Source: Bacillota bacterium
GTDB lineage: Bacteria; Bacillota; Clostridia; Acetivibrionales; DSM-1351
Direction of reading: 5' to 3'
Assembly: GCA_023444055.1 (NCBI GenBank)
Contig: JAEZRV010000044.1
Coordinates: 113,776-177,775 of the forward strand
DNA length: 64,000 nt
Under the pieces are notes generated by a model that was given only the letters and a program-made list of their open reading frames with translations, searched no databases and was not told where the DNA came from. Shown in pieces: positions 34,127 through 43,701 of this stretch. Position numbers and translations under genes: made by a program. Within the stretch, counting starts at the first letter, position 1, and each line of letters begins with the position of its first letter.

Positions 34127-35396
34127 TCTCGTTGTCCCCCAAACTTGCAATATCTAATCTAAGAAGTTTCTTTATTTCGCTTTGCGGATGAAGCATATTA
34201 TTTAAATTCATAAAAAGTTCTTTTGCTCTTTTGAAGTTATTGGAATCTATAGCATCCTCAAACTCTTTTAACACATCTATATAATCAGGAGTCTTTTTTG
34301 CGACACCCATCTCATATTCTTGTATTTCATCTATAGACCAACCATTATATTTGCCAGAATACTCACTTTGTTTTTCTAAATTAATAATTTCGTTTGCATC
34401 TAATGATTGGATAATAAAAGGGGAATGTGTTGTAACAATAAATTGACAATTGGGAAACGTCCTTTTCAAATCATTTACAATTGTCTTTTGCCATTTCGGA
34501 TGAAGATGCAAGTCTATTTCATCAATAAGAATTATTCCTTCACTTAATAATGGATTTGCACTTTTGGGATTTGCTAAAGCAAGTCTACTTGCAATATCAG
34601 TTACAAGAGAAAAAATTGCTTTATAGCCTCCACTTAGTTGAGTAACATCAAAGTCATTTCCCTGACCGTCAGTTATTAACATACGAACAGGCTGAATTTC
34701 TGTTCTTAAATCAAAATATCCATTTAGCATTAAGCTTACAACTTCTCTAACTAGCTTTAACTGCTTAGAAATATGTTGAGGGTTTTTTCTAAGGTTTCTT
34801 AATTCAATATCTTCTTCCGATTTAAACCATTCAAAAAACCTTCTATAGTCATTTTTTATTGAAAAAGCATTATCTAGTGCTTCGAATGGTTTTCCGGTCT
34901 TTATCTTCTTGTTTTTACTTGAAGTACGTTTGGGTAAAGAAATCAACATTCTGTTAATACTATAATAAAGAACAACAGGTATTGAGCTATTTCCTTGTTC
35001 ATCATTTAAAATATATGCTAATGTTTCCCGAATCTGCTTTTGGGATTTTATCTCGCTCACCCCTGTAATATTCGCTCCAGAAGCAAGTTTTCTTTGATTA
35101 TGCCATTCATAGTTTTTGTTATTTAGTGTAATTGATATTTCAATTGCTGTACCAAGTTTTCCATTTTTTATATCTGAATTTTTAATATCAAAAAAGTCAC
35201 CTGCCACATTTGGGTTTATAGTTCTTAGTACTGGAACAAATGCTTTGGCTATTGCTTCAAGAATTGTTGTCTTGCCCACACCATTATTTCCAATAATCGC
35301 TGTAAAATTTTTAATTTTATCATCACTATTAATAAAACTAATCTTCTTTTCATCGAAACATCTAAAATCATGTATATTAATATCTCTGATATTCAC
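34110..35396 (-). CDS. ptuA: AAA-type ATPase, Septu PtuA-like
   Basis: 428 residues of the SMC/RecF-like ATPase class. Walker A is GNNGVGKT (36-43); the ABC signature lies in the TQLSGGYKAIFSLVTD segment; Walker B with the D-loop is GIILIDEIDLHLHPKWQ; the H-loop follows as FIVTTHSP. A C-terminal helical region is present. Paired with the HNH gene, this fits Septu, in which PtuA is thought to sense infection and control PtuB. OLD/RloC-type ATPases were considered but lack the TOPRIM or HEPN domain here. Confidence 0.82.
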   Translation of the reverse strand: MNIRDINIHDFRCFDEKKISFINSDDKIKNFTAIIGNNGVGKTTILEAIAKAFVPVLRTINPNVAGDFFDIKNSDIKNGKLGTAIEISITLNNKNYEWHNQRKLASGANITGVSEIKSQKQIRETLAYILNDEQGNSSIPVVLYYSINRMLISLPKRTSSKNKKIKTGKPFEALDNAFSIKNDYRRFFEWFKSEEDIELRNLRKNPQHISKQLKLVREVVSLMLNGYFDLRTEIQPVRMLITDGQGNDFDVTQLSGGYKAIFSLVTDIASRLALANPKSANPLLSEGIILIDEIDLHLHPKWQKTIVNDLKRTFPNCQFIVTTHSPFIIQSLDANEIINLEKQSEYSGKYNGWSIDEIQEYEMGVAKKTPDYIDVLKEFEDAIDSNNFKRAKELFMNLNNMLHPQSEIKKLLRLDIASLGDNENDKNQ

Positions 35397-35520
35397 AATA
35401 TCACCTCAATTTTATTTTACCATTATTACCTATTTAAATCCATCAGATAATTTGGCTTAAATGTATTTATATCTTTTACCATTTTATAATTCTTTAATAG
35501 AAATTGTCGAAAAATTATTT

Positions 35521-35949
35521 CTAAGGAAACCAAATAATCTCTGTGGAATCAAGTGGTTTTTCCGCAATTAATTTACCACTAGACAGTTCTTCAATTCTTA
35601 TATTATAAGGTTTTAATAAACTTTTCCAATCTTGATCCTGAGTGAATGATGATGAGTTTACAATATACGATTCTATAATTTCTTTCAATTGCTCAGGTGT
35701 TATTTTTTCCATATCCATGTTGATTCCTATTTTAATCAATTTCTTACCTGGATCAGCGGCAAATCCTGTCAATGTTATGCCTGGTGTGTTTCTAAGTTGG
35801 TTTAAGTTCATTGACATATTGCTAGTAATTCCCTTAAATGTATTAAAGTCATTGTCATTAGATCTTGATACAAGAAAAGTTATACTGAACACGGTAAGCA
35901 TGACAACTAGACACAATAACGATATTTTCATTTTAATAGATGTTTTCAC
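35521..35949 (-). CDS. Membrane-anchored hypothetical protein (142 aa)
   Basis: One N-terminal helix (MKISLLCLVVMLTVFSITFL region) followed by an extracellular domain with GITSNMSMNLNQLRNTPGIT and LKEIIESYIVNSSSFTQDQD. No family recognised. It is alone between the Septu pair and a divergent large gene; the spacer 35950-36270 shows no gene. Confidence 0.55.
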   Translation of the reverse strand: MKTSIKMKISLLCLVVMLTVFSITFLVSRSNDNDFNTFKGITSNMSMNLNQLRNTPGITLTGFAADPGKKLIKIGINMDMEKITPEQLKEIIESYIVNSSSFTQDQDWKSLLKPYNIRIEELSSGKLIAEKPLDSTEIIWFP

Positions 35950-36270
35950 TGTTTTATCAGCCCCTTTATTTTAGCACCTCTTATAGTTGAGACTACATGG
36001 AAAAGTTGCTCTATTGGTTATTTTCATAAAAACTAGACTTACACAGAACTCTTTTAAACTTCTTCGCTACATTATTTTACATATATGTAGCAATTCTTAT
36101 TATACGTATAAAATCTGCAAAATGAAATACTAATTAAATAATTATATCCTTCCCAATTCACCAATTCTACAGGTCTGCAAGGGCTTATATATTTCTTAAT
36201 CTTAGGTATTATGATATTATATTAACATATCTATAGAAAACTCTAATCATTGAAAGTGAGGACATAACAG

Positions 36271-38946
36271 ATGAAGAAAAAATTACTTAGTATAGTTCTT
36301 GTACTATGCATGGTGCTACCTCTACTGCCATCACCTGCAAATGCCTTAAACAGAAGCATTGTGTATCCACGCACAAAGCTAAAGGATGTGTATGTCAACG
36401 GATTTCCCTATCAATATTCTTCTGTGAGCAATTGGATTACAAATAAAAACAATGTAATGTTTACCGACAAAAACGGAAATGTAGGTTTATTCAGCTATAA
36501 AGACGGAAATAAACCTAGGGCTTATATCTTTGATAAGGATTACAAGGTTCTTTCTGATACAGTAATTAACCTGCCTTCTCACGATTATTTCGGTACTTTT
36601 GCTGTTGCAGCTGATGGTGATTATTATGTGGTTGTAGGTCATAAAAACACCGAAGAAAATACTGGAAAGACAGTTGTAAACCTGCTCAAGGTCTCCTCTA
36701 AAACAGGTGATGTAATAAAAAAGGGAGATCTAAAAGCAAAGCAATTTGGGTCTGATTTTTCTAGCATCACCGTTCCATTTGAAGCTGGCACGGCCGAGCT
36801 TGTAGAAAATGGCGGAAAGATTTATATACATATGGCATATAAAATGTTTAGAGCAAAAGATGGTAAAAATCATCAAGCAGCAAACCTCTTTGTTTTTGAT
36901 TCAGGGTCACTTAAGCCCACTTATGTAAAAAGTGATTTTTACGTCAGCCACAGCTTCAATCAATTGATAAAACTCGATGGAGGCACAATTGTCACGCTGT
37001 CCCACGGTGATGCTTATCCAAGAGCAATTCGCCTAGCCACTATGGATAGCAAAGGCAATTTCAACAAGTCAGATATTTTCTCATTTAAGGGTGCTTCTGG
37101 AAAAAATGAAACTGGCTCTACTGTAACAGGCTTGGAAATTGGCAAAAGTAATTATCTAGTGACAGGAACCTCTGTAACTCACAATCAGCCTGTCAACGGG
37201 AAGTATAGTCCTTCAAATGAATGGTACAAAGGACGAAATGTGTATCTTTCAGTTGTTAATAAGAAAAACTTATCGCCAAAGCATATTTGGCTTACTACTT
37301 TTGACCCTAATAATAAAGACACTACCATCACTGATCCACGTATTTTCAAATCAGGTAATTCATTTGTTGTTGTATACTCTGTCTCTAAAGGAGATACCAC
37401 CTACACAGAGTTTGTTACTGTGGATGAAAACGGAAAAATTCTGGCACGTAACAAAAAAGACAAAACAGCATTCTATTCAAATAGCTACCCACTACTTGTG
37501 AATAATAAGATTATTTGGATTGCGCCATGGGCAGCTGGTACAGATTACTATTATGTTGGTAATACAAAAATCTATAAATATAAATTTGACGACACTGGAC
37601 GTGTCTACCTTTTTGAAGTTGATATCAGTTCTCCTTCTTCCCCAAAATGGATTGAAGGTATTCGTCCTCAGTCTGTTGTAATTGAACAAAAAAATGTATT
37701 TTTAGACCGTGGTAATGCAACTAAGCTAACTGCTAAGGTGGTACCTTCAACAAGTCCCTTTGACGATATTCTTTGGTTATCTGGAAACACAGGTAAATAT
37801 AGTATAACAAAGGATGGCTATGTTACTGCACTTTCGGGAGGAGCAACAGATAAAGTCTTTGCTCAAAGCGAGATAGACCAAAGTATTTATGCAACTGTAC
37901 CGATAACAACTAATGCTTCTCCAAAGTCCCCAACATCTCAGGAAAGAAAATCTGCTATAGCTACTGCAAAGGATAAGCACGTAGGATTGTACAGCACTAA
38001 GGTGTATTACCCATTGGAAAAAGGTAAGCAAACAAGCAATATTCAGTTGAAATCTGCTTCTGGCAATGTACCTAAGTATTATCTTACTTCATCTGACGAA
38101 TCTATTGTCAAAATAAAGGATTCCACCATAGCTGTTGGTGTAGAATACGGTACTGCAACAGTATATTTCCATACAGCAGATAAGCAAAATGTTGCAAGTT
38201 GTGTGGTTGAGGTTGTCCCTCCAAAAGCTGACGGAACCTATATAATTAAGATGCCAAAAACAGATTATAAGCTTGGTGACCCTTTTGAAACAGAAGGCTT
38301 CGTTGCAGCTCAATGTAGTGATAACGGCAAAAAAATAAAATATTATACTGATAAACAGGTGTATTTTATCATCTCAAAACGGACCACTACAGAAATCACC
38401 GAGGCATGGGGTCGTGGCAAACCACTTACAGATTCTGGAACAACTGAAGTTCGCGTGCTAGTCGGTGGCACAGTGCTTCGCTACAACATAAATGTAGGTA
38501 AAAATTCAAGTAACGGTGCAGATAATAGCAGCTATACCAAGGGGCTTCAAGATGGCCATTATAACTTGCGCTGCATGAATAATTACATGAATATTGCAGC
38601 AAATGGAGGTGCAGAGCTCAGAAATGTAACTCCAAACCCCGTCTACGACATTAAAAGACAAACAGATGGCAACTACACCATCAAAACCTCAAGTGGCAAA
38701 TATTTAGGAATTGCCGACACAATTAAGGACGGAATTCAGTTAAAGGAGGTCAGTACTCCTTATCTCTGGAAGTTATACTCTGAAAACAATAATGACATTT
38801 TCAGCTTACGCCCTGCCACCAATTTGAAAATGGTAGTAAATGCTGCAGGAGAGAAAAATATTGACGGTACGTGGATTATTCTATGGACCTACGAGAACAC
38901 AAATTCACCTAATCATGCAGAATTTAGATTTATACAGGCTCAATAA
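36271..38946 (+). CDS. Large secreted protein with Big2-like and ricin-like domains (891 aa)
   Basis: A signal peptide (cleavage after SPANA, about residue 26) precedes a region of short repeated beta segments to about 450 (KNTEENTGKTVVNLLKVSSK, IRLATMDSKGNFNKSDIFSF) that suggests a beta-propeller. A bacterial Ig-like (Big2) segment lies near 475-550 (IRPQSVVIEQKNVFLDRGNA), a second Ig-like region near 570-750 and a C-terminal beta-trefoil/ricin-like domain at about 755-891 (GHYNLRCMNNYMNIAANGGA, KTSSGKYLGIADTIKDGIQL). Likely a carbohydrate- or wall-binding exoprotein. GAGGACAT precedes the ATG. It is next to a tRNA remnant. Confidence 0.72.
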   Translation: MKKKLLSIVLVLCMVLPLLPSPANALNRSIVYPRTKLKDVYVNGFPYQYSSVSNWITNKNNVMFTDKNGNVGLFSYKDGNKPRAYIFDKDYKVLSDTVINLPSHDYFGTFAVAADGDYYVVVGHKNTEENTGKTVVNLLKVSSKTGDVIKKGDLKAKQFGSDFSSITVPFEAGTAELVENGGKIYIHMAYKMFRAKDGKNHQAANLFVFDSGSLKPTYVKSDFYVSHSFNQLIKLDGGTIVTLSHGDAYPRAIRLATMDSKGNFNKSDIFSFKGASGKNETGSTVTGLEIGKSNYLVTGTSVTHNQPVNGKYSPSNEWYKGRNVYLSVVNKKNLSPKHIWLTTFDPNNKDTTITDPRIFKSGNSFVVVYSVSKGDTTYTEFVTVDENGKILARNKKDKTAFYSNSYPLLVNNKIIWIAPWAAGTDYYYVGNTKIYKYKFDDTGRVYLFEVDISSPSSPKWIEGIRPQSVVIEQKNVFLDRGNATKLTAKVVPSTSPFDDILWLSGNTGKYSITKDGYVTALSGGATDKVFAQSEIDQSIYATVPITTNASPKSPTSQERKSAIATAKDKHVGLYSTKVYYPLEKGKQTSNIQLKSASGNVPKYYLTSSDESIVKIKDSTIAVGVEYGTATVYFHTADKQNVASCVVEVVPPKADGTYIIKMPKTDYKLGDPFETEGFVAAQCSDNGKKIKYYTDKQVYFIISKRTTTEITEAWGRGKPLTDSGTTEVRVLVGGTVLRYNINVGKNSSNGADNSSYTKGLQDGHYNLRCMNNYMNIAANGGAELRNVTPNPVYDIKRQTDGNYTIKTSSGKYLGIADTIKDGIQLKEVSTPYLWKLYSENNNDIFSLRPATNLKMVVNAAGEKNIDGTWIILWTYENTNSPNHAEFRFIQAQ

Positions 38947-39015
38947 CTGAGTGCCAACAGGTGAGCTGACGAGATTCGGTGCAAAATAGTGACCATAAAG
39001 TAGCGCCACTATGAT

Positions 39016-39060
39016 TAGCATATTGGAAACCGTGTAGGTTCAAGTCCCACCGTCTGACCA
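39016..39060 (+). pseudogene. Decayed tRNA-Leu 3' half
   Basis: About 38 of 45 bases match the 3' half of the tRNA-Leu at 13656-13700 (variable arm, T arm, acceptor 3' arm and CCA), including GGTTCAAGTCCCACCGTC. No matching 5' half lies upstream, and one T-stem pair is broken. Same strand as the intact tRNA gene 25 kb away. Confidence 0.78.
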
Positions 39061-39062
39061 AT

Positions 39063-39102
39063 AAAAAAAGCAATCGATATGAAAATGTCGGTTGCTTTTT
39101 TT
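39063..39102 (+). terminator. Intrinsic terminator
   Basis: AAAAAAAGCAATCGATA pairs with TGTCGGTTGCTTTTTTT (G-U pairs included). It follows the tRNA remnant, as in an original tRNA operon, and now ends the upstream secreted-protein gene. Confidence 0.75.
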
Positions 39103-39219
39103 GTGAGTATTCTCCTTGTATTTTAAAATCAAATTCAAATTTTTAAAGATACGAAGCATTAATTTTGAACAAGCTATACTCTTAAAACAATTTCACCAAT
39201 ACATCTAATAAGTTAATAT

Positions 39220-41337
39220 TTATATCTTGAATTTCTGAATCAGATCATGCAAGTCTTCTGCTACATTTGCCAATTCATCTCCATAATTCGCAATATCTCC
39301 TATGGTAGCCGCTTGCTCTTCCATTGATGCAGATGCCTCCTCAGTTCCCGCAGCATTTTCCTCAGATATAGCTGACAAGTTTTGGGTAAGATCAATTATC
39401 TTATTCTTATTAGCTGTCATAAGTTCTGCAAAACTGTTTAATTTTTCGATAATATCTTTTACAGAATCTATTGACGTTGCAATCAATACAAACTCATCTT
39501 CCGTATTTTTCACACTTTCTGCCTGAGAGTCTACAAGACCTTTCAAATCTCTCATGGTATCAACTGCTTCTTGAGATTTTAACTTCAGCTCATCAATGAC
39601 AATCTTAATTTCATTTGTGAATAAATTGGATTGTTCCGCCAACTTTCTTATCTCTTCTGCTACAACTGCAAAGCCTCTTCCTGCCTCACCTGCCCTAGCT
39701 GACTCAATTGCTGCATTTAGTGCCAGTAGGTTTGTCTGTTCTGCAATACTTTTAATCATTTGGCTAGCATTTTCAATTTTTTCCGCACTTTCATTATTAC
39801 TTATAATTATTTTATAAACTGCTATTGATGCATTATTATTCTGATTATTTTTATCAACTAGTTCTTTTAAAATTGACAAGCCTTTTTCTTTTCTTTCATC
39901 AATAGTTACAGCAGCAGAGTTAAGTTCCTGTATTAAACCAACATCTTGCTCCAAAATACTGCCTAGCTCTTCTATATTATTTGATGCTATCTCTGTGTCT
40001 TTAGCTTGATCACTTGCACCCCTTGCAATTTCTTGTATAGTTCGGGCAACCTCATCAGATGATGTAGCCGCCTGTTGAGCAGTTACAGTCAGCTCCTGTG
40101 AAGATGCAGCAATTTGTTGTGCCGATTTCGATGTCTTAACAATAAACTCCCTTACACTTTCTTCCATTGTCTTTAGAGCATTTGCCATTATTCCTATTTC
40201 ATCTTGTCTAGTGTTGTACTTAACTGCTTTTGAATTTTTATAAAAAGAAAAATCAAGTTCTGATTGCCTCTTAAGAACTTCTACTATGTTAAATATGGGC
40301 TTTGTAATTGTTTTTCTTATAGTTAAAGATAAAATTGCAATTATTAATACAAGTGCAAGCGCAGCTACAACTATAAGAATCTTTAACAAAGTATAAAAAT
40401 CTGAAAGAAAATGTTTATAATAAGTAATTGAACATATAGACCAATTTGTATCTGTACCGTCAAATTTTATTGGCATGAACATCTTAAGTGTCTTTTCACC
40501 TGTTACAGCAGAATTTTCAACTATATCAAATTCCTCTCCTTTTGCTATTCTCTCAATTAAATAACCGTTTTTTGCATCAACATCAAGTAGATTTGTCATA
40601 ACCATGTCAGACTTTGTACCATGTGCTACAAACATTCCCTTTGCAGACAAAATAGTTGAATAGCCACTTTCCGAGCTCATATCCTCAGTCAGCTTTTGAA
40701 ATCCTGTAATGTCTATATCAACAGCAACTATTCCAATAAATTTTCCTGATGAATCAACAATTGGAAGTGATTGCGTAATAAGCATGTATTTTTTACCCTT
40801 GACTTCATAAGGCAATGGTTCTGTAATTGTATGCTTGTTTTTTTTCTTTGTTTCTGAATACCACAGCGATTCTTCCTTATCATAATCAACCAATGCTGTT
40901 GTATCAAAACCATTTGCTCCTCTTGATACGTATGGAATCAGACGTCCAGTCGCATCATGGTATTCCTTATTTGCATATTCCGAATCTCTTCCATCAAAAG
41001 CATTTGGTTCAAAACATACGCAAGCACCAAATATAGAATCGTTTGAGGTCATGGTTTCCTTAAGTATTTTAATTATGTCCTCACGGTTCTTGGAAGAACT
41101 GCTTAATATAGCATATATTCTAGTTTCTAAATCTTTCGTTGTCTGAAAAGTTTTAATATAAAGCTCATGTACCTTAGCAGCTGCAATCTTATCTTCGTTC
41201 ATAGCTATCTGCTTTGCATTGCTTACTTGTGAGTTGTAAACTTGATAAGAAATTAATGAAAAGATAATAACGAAAACAAAAAACATTACACTCGCAATTA
41301 GCAAGTTTAATCTTACGCCAAGCTTCCTAATTCTCAT
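39220..41337 (-). CDS. Methyl-accepting chemotaxis protein with dCache domain
   Basis: 705 residues: TM1 near 10-32; an extracellular dCache_1 domain of about 35-310 (EEYHDA..., RLIPYVSRGANG, MLITQSLPIVDSSGKFIGIV, AVDIDITGF); TM2 near 318-342; HAMP (TIRKTITKPIFNIVEVL); and a cytoplasmic signalling hairpin with the invariant tip IAEQTNLLALNAAIESARAG and EAGRGFAVVAEEIRKLAEQS. It signals through CheA/CheW to flagella; the ligand is unknown. GAGGAG precedes the ATG. Confidence 0.95.
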   Translation of the reverse strand: MRIRKLGVRLNLLIASVMFFVFVIIFSLISYQVYNSQVSNAKQIAMNEDKIAAAKVHELYIKTFQTTKDLETRIYAILSSSSKNREDIIKILKETMTSNDSIFGACVCFEPNAFDGRDSEYANKEYHDATGRLIPYVSRGANGFDTTALVDYDKEESLWYSETKKKNKHTITEPLPYEVKGKKYMLITQSLPIVDSSGKFIGIVAVDIDITGFQKLTEDMSSESGYSTILSAKGMFVAHGTKSDMVMTNLLDVDAKNGYLIERIAKGEEFDIVENSAVTGEKTLKMFMPIKFDGTDTNWSICSITYYKHFLSDFYTLLKILIVVAALALVLIIAILSLTIRKTITKPIFNIVEVLKRQSELDFSFYKNSKAVKYNTRQDEIGIMANALKTMEESVREFIVKTSKSAQQIAASSQELTVTAQQAATSSDEVARTIQEIARGASDQAKDTEIASNNIEELGSILEQDVGLIQELNSAAVTIDERKEKGLSILKELVDKNNQNNNASIAVYKIIISNNESAEKIENASQMIKSIAEQTNLLALNAAIESARAGEAGRGFAVVAEEIRKLAEQSNLFTNEIKIVIDELKLKSQEAVDTMRDLKGLVDSQAESVKNTEDEFVLIATSIDSVKDIIEKLNSFAELMTANKNKIIDLTQNLSAISEENAAGTEEASASMEEQAATIGDIANYGDELANVAEDLHDLIQKFKI

Positions 41338-41531
41338 ATTAATACTCCTCGTCCCAAAATATTTTTTTACATTGTTCCTTGATTTTGGTACTATTTTAAC
41401 ATTTTATGACTCCTTTTACAATACAATACTTATGCTATTGTTTAAATAATTCGCAACTCAACAGTACATATCATAATACCATTTACCTAGATAAAAGTCC
41501 CTCTATCATACATTTTGCCTTAATAGTATTC

Positions 41532-41622
41532 CAATTTGATATAAAAAACAGACCTCCCACAAGTTAGATTTTGATATACCCAGTTTCTAGGTCTAACTTA
41601 TGGGGGTCAGTTCAATTTGATA
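41532..41622. mobile_element. Palindromic IS-derived mini-element with flanking direct repeats
   Basis: GACCTCCCACAAGTTAGA (from 41551) is nearly complementary to TCTAACTTATGGGGGTC (41592-41608), separated by about 22 bases. The 71-bp palindrome is bracketed by the direct repeat CAATTTGATA (41532-41541 and 41613-41622). The arms resemble IS3-type ends. It could also work as a bidirectional terminator. Confidence 0.5.
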
Positions 41623-41654
41623 CAGTCCTTTTCAATATAAATGCAGGTTTATAA

Positions 41655-41752
41655 CGAGGTAAGAAAATGTCCCCCACTTCTATAAGTGGCGGGTACCGCT
41701 TTGGTTTTCAGGCGGTGAGAATATCTCCCGCAACGCTTAAACGCCGCTGATG
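41655..41752 (-). mobile_element. IS200/IS605-like 3'-end (TnpB-RNA-like) debris
   Basis: The stretch contains the hairpin CCCCCACTTCTATAAGTGG and, read on the minus strand, GCGGCGTTTAAGCGTTGCGG, GAGATATTCTCACCGCCTG and AAGCGGTACCCGCCACTT. GC-rich stem-loops ending in a CCACTTC-TAGAAGTGG hairpin are typical for right ends of IS605-group elements. No tnpA or tnpB frame remains. Tentative. Confidence 0.4.
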
Positions 41753-41816
41753 TAATAAAATTTCTCTACAATCAAAAAAATTTATTTTGAATCTAGACGT
41801 TATAATATGTAATTCT

Positions 41817-42389
41817 TTATATCTCTGTAACAGTGCCAGAATATGTTACATTTATTCTTACCATCAACCGACCTGGTGATATATATGATGGCGACCAACA
41901 CACTGCACTTGCCAAACTGAGATTCCCACTATATGTACCATCGTTATAATAATATGTTTGTGGAACATATGATGCAGGTGAATTTGCATAGTTGTTGAAA
42001 TATGAAGCATCTATTTCCTGAGTATACAAGTAGTTGTAAGTTTCTGTTTTCGTCTTACGTGCATATACAGTGCCAGAATATTCAGCACATATTCTTACCT
42101 GTAACATACCTTCCATATAAGTTGGTGACCAACACATTGCTCTAGTTAAACTGAGTGTACCCCTATATGTACCATCATTATAAGAAATTGTTGATGAAAC
42201 ATATGATGCCGGTGAGTTCGCATAATTGGCAAATTCTGAAGGACTTACAATAAAGTAATACATTCTGCTGTCATTTACAGTTTTTGTCTCATCAACTGCA
42301 AAAACAGTCAAACTCCAGCTACTTAACAAAAGAACAAAAATTAGCAGAAAACACATTGTTTTTTTGAAAACATTAGTCCTTGATGTCAT
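41817..42389 (-). CDS. Secreted protein with two 70-residue repeats (190 aa)
   Basis: A signal peptide (about residues 1-31) is followed by two tandem copies of one domain (about 45-108 and 118-190). Each has YANSPASYV, YNDGTY.G.LSL, a Cys-Trp-Ser-Pro (CWSP) turn and a final strand .YSGTV. No known family is named; small extracellular beta domains of this type may bind wall or host polymers. It has an AAAGGGG site and lies inside a 16-bp inverted-repeat cassette. Confidence 0.75.
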   Translation of the reverse strand: MTSRTNVFKKTMCFLLIFVLLLSSWSLTVFAVDETKTVNDSRMYYFIVSPSEFANYANSPASYVSSTISYNDGTYRGTLSLTRAMCWSPTYMEGMLQVRICAEYSGTVYARKTKTETYNYLYTQEIDASYFNNYANSPASYVPQTYYYNDGTYSGNLSLASAVCWSPSYISPGRLMVRINVTYSGTVTEI

Positions 42390-42436
42390 TTTATTAGTCC
42401 CCTTTCAAATTTGTTTTTACATAAACCTGCATTTAT

Positions 42437-42738
42437 TATATTCATTATAGCATTTTCTTTCATGTTTGTAAATATATGTAAATTTTATTAATATAATTAA
42501 TTTTTATTAATATAAATGTTCTGATTTATCTATACTAAAGTTGTACAAAACTTACTTTTCCATAACATTTTTTAACTTTTTTTGATATAATGTGATATAG
42601 CTATAACAAAGAAACTAATTTCTATTGGTTTAGTAATTGATGTACTAGCGATAGCAATAACCACTCTATCATTAATTACTTTCTAATAAATAATTGATAA
42701 AATAGAGATTGAAGGGATGATAGCATGAAATACACCAT
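42437..42738. other. Spacer without a recognised gene
   Basis: AT-rich DNA between the cassette and a lipoprotein gene. It holds short A/T runs and no convincing promoter or reading frame on either strand. Confidence 0.5.
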
Positions 42739-43500
42739 CTATTTCCAGTTATCAATTGTATTAATAGGATTACCATTTAAAATATTTTCTACTTCCTCAT
42801 ACCCTGTATTGTATGCATAGTTATAGCGCGGAGGAAGAGCAAAAACATATTTACTATTACGACAAATTTCCGATGGTATGATAGGAGCTGCACTTACAAT
42901 TAATTTTTCATGTACAATCTGATACCATTGAGAAAAGGTGAATATCATAATTGGAATATCCTGCCTTGGATTCTTTTTTGTCCAAAGAGGATGCCTGATA
43001 GAAATCAGTGGACCAGTTTCTATAACCTTATCTCCTTGTGAAGCATCAAAAGAACGACCTTCCCATGTATCTGTAACAATTAAATATTTATCCCAGCTAT
43101 TAGGTAAGGCAAAATTAAAACCATATTCCTTATTTACATATATTATTGATTTATCATCTTCATCTGATTTATTTGCCTGATTAGGCCCACTTTTTTCTGA
43201 ATCAGAATTACTATTTTGTTCTTTATTTTCAATTTTAGATGAATTCGTACTATCATTAAATGAACTGATACCAACATTGGAACTTGTTGCCCCTTCATCA
43301 GCATATTTTGTTTTTAAATCAGAAACACTGCTACTTTTGCTGGAATCTTCACTTTCTGCGGATATAGCAATATTGTTTTTAGAGCTTTCATTCACATTAG
43401 TGAAAATAATGTCAGGGCTTCCGCTATTTGCACAGCCAACCAAAATCGAAGCAATTAAACCAATGGAAAATACGCACAAAACTACCTTCTTATATACCAA
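42739..43500 (-). CDS. Hypothetical lipoprotein (253 aa)
   Basis: The TTG at 43500 is chosen because GAGGTG lies 7 bases upstream; it gives a signal ending in the lipobox LVGC (Cys24). A long Ser/Asn/Lys-rich linker (about 35-110) leads to a C-terminal domain (YGFNFALPNSWDKYLIVTDT, PIMIFTFSQWYQIVHEKLIV, APIIPSEICRNSKYVFALPP) seen in other clostridial lipoproteins but of unknown role. Confidence 0.65.
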   Translation of the reverse strand: MVYKKVVLCVFSIGLIASILVGCANSGSPDIIFTNVNESSKNNIAISAESEDSSKSSSVSDLKTKYADEGATSSNVGISSFNDSTNSSKIENKEQNSNSDSEKSGPNQANKSDEDDKSIIYVNKEYGFNFALPNSWDKYLIVTDTWEGRSFDASQGDKVIETGPLISIRHPLWTKKNPRQDIPIMIFTFSQWYQIVHEKLIVSAAPIIPSEICRNSKYVFALPPRYNYAYNTGYEEVENILNGNPINTIDNWK

Positions 43501-43701
43501 TATAAACACCTCTTTATATAATTTCAAAGAAATAACCGTTATTAAACAAGTCTCTTTCTCTCATTATATTACTTTTGACTTTTTTAATAGTTACAAAAAA
43601 GCAAAAACGAGGTTACAAAATAGTAATCTTTAAACTATTTTATCATTCAAAATCATATTTTTGCTTACCTATTATGCTTATAAAGTCCTGCCATATAATG
43701 T

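Larger units (their letters stand above)
41637..42436. mobile_element. Cassette bounded by perfect 16-bp inverted repeats
   Basis: ATAAATGCAGGTTTAT (41637-41652) and its exact complement ATAAACCTGCATTTAT (42421-42436) enclose 768 bp that hold a single gene for a secreted repeat protein and a structured IS200/IS605-like stretch. No transposase is inside. The repeats look like terminal inverted repeats of a non-autonomous element; no clear target duplication is seen. Confidence 0.45.

Noticed and set aside
33365..35396. Retron Ec78-type system
   Set aside because: The ATPase/HNH pair fits its effectors, but no reverse transcriptase or msr-msd-like RNA lies next to it, so a stand-alone Septu-like call is preferred.
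38970..39060. Second complete tRNA gene
   Set aside because: The 3' half matches tRNA-Leu but no acceptor 5' arm, D arm or anticodon arm can be folded upstream.
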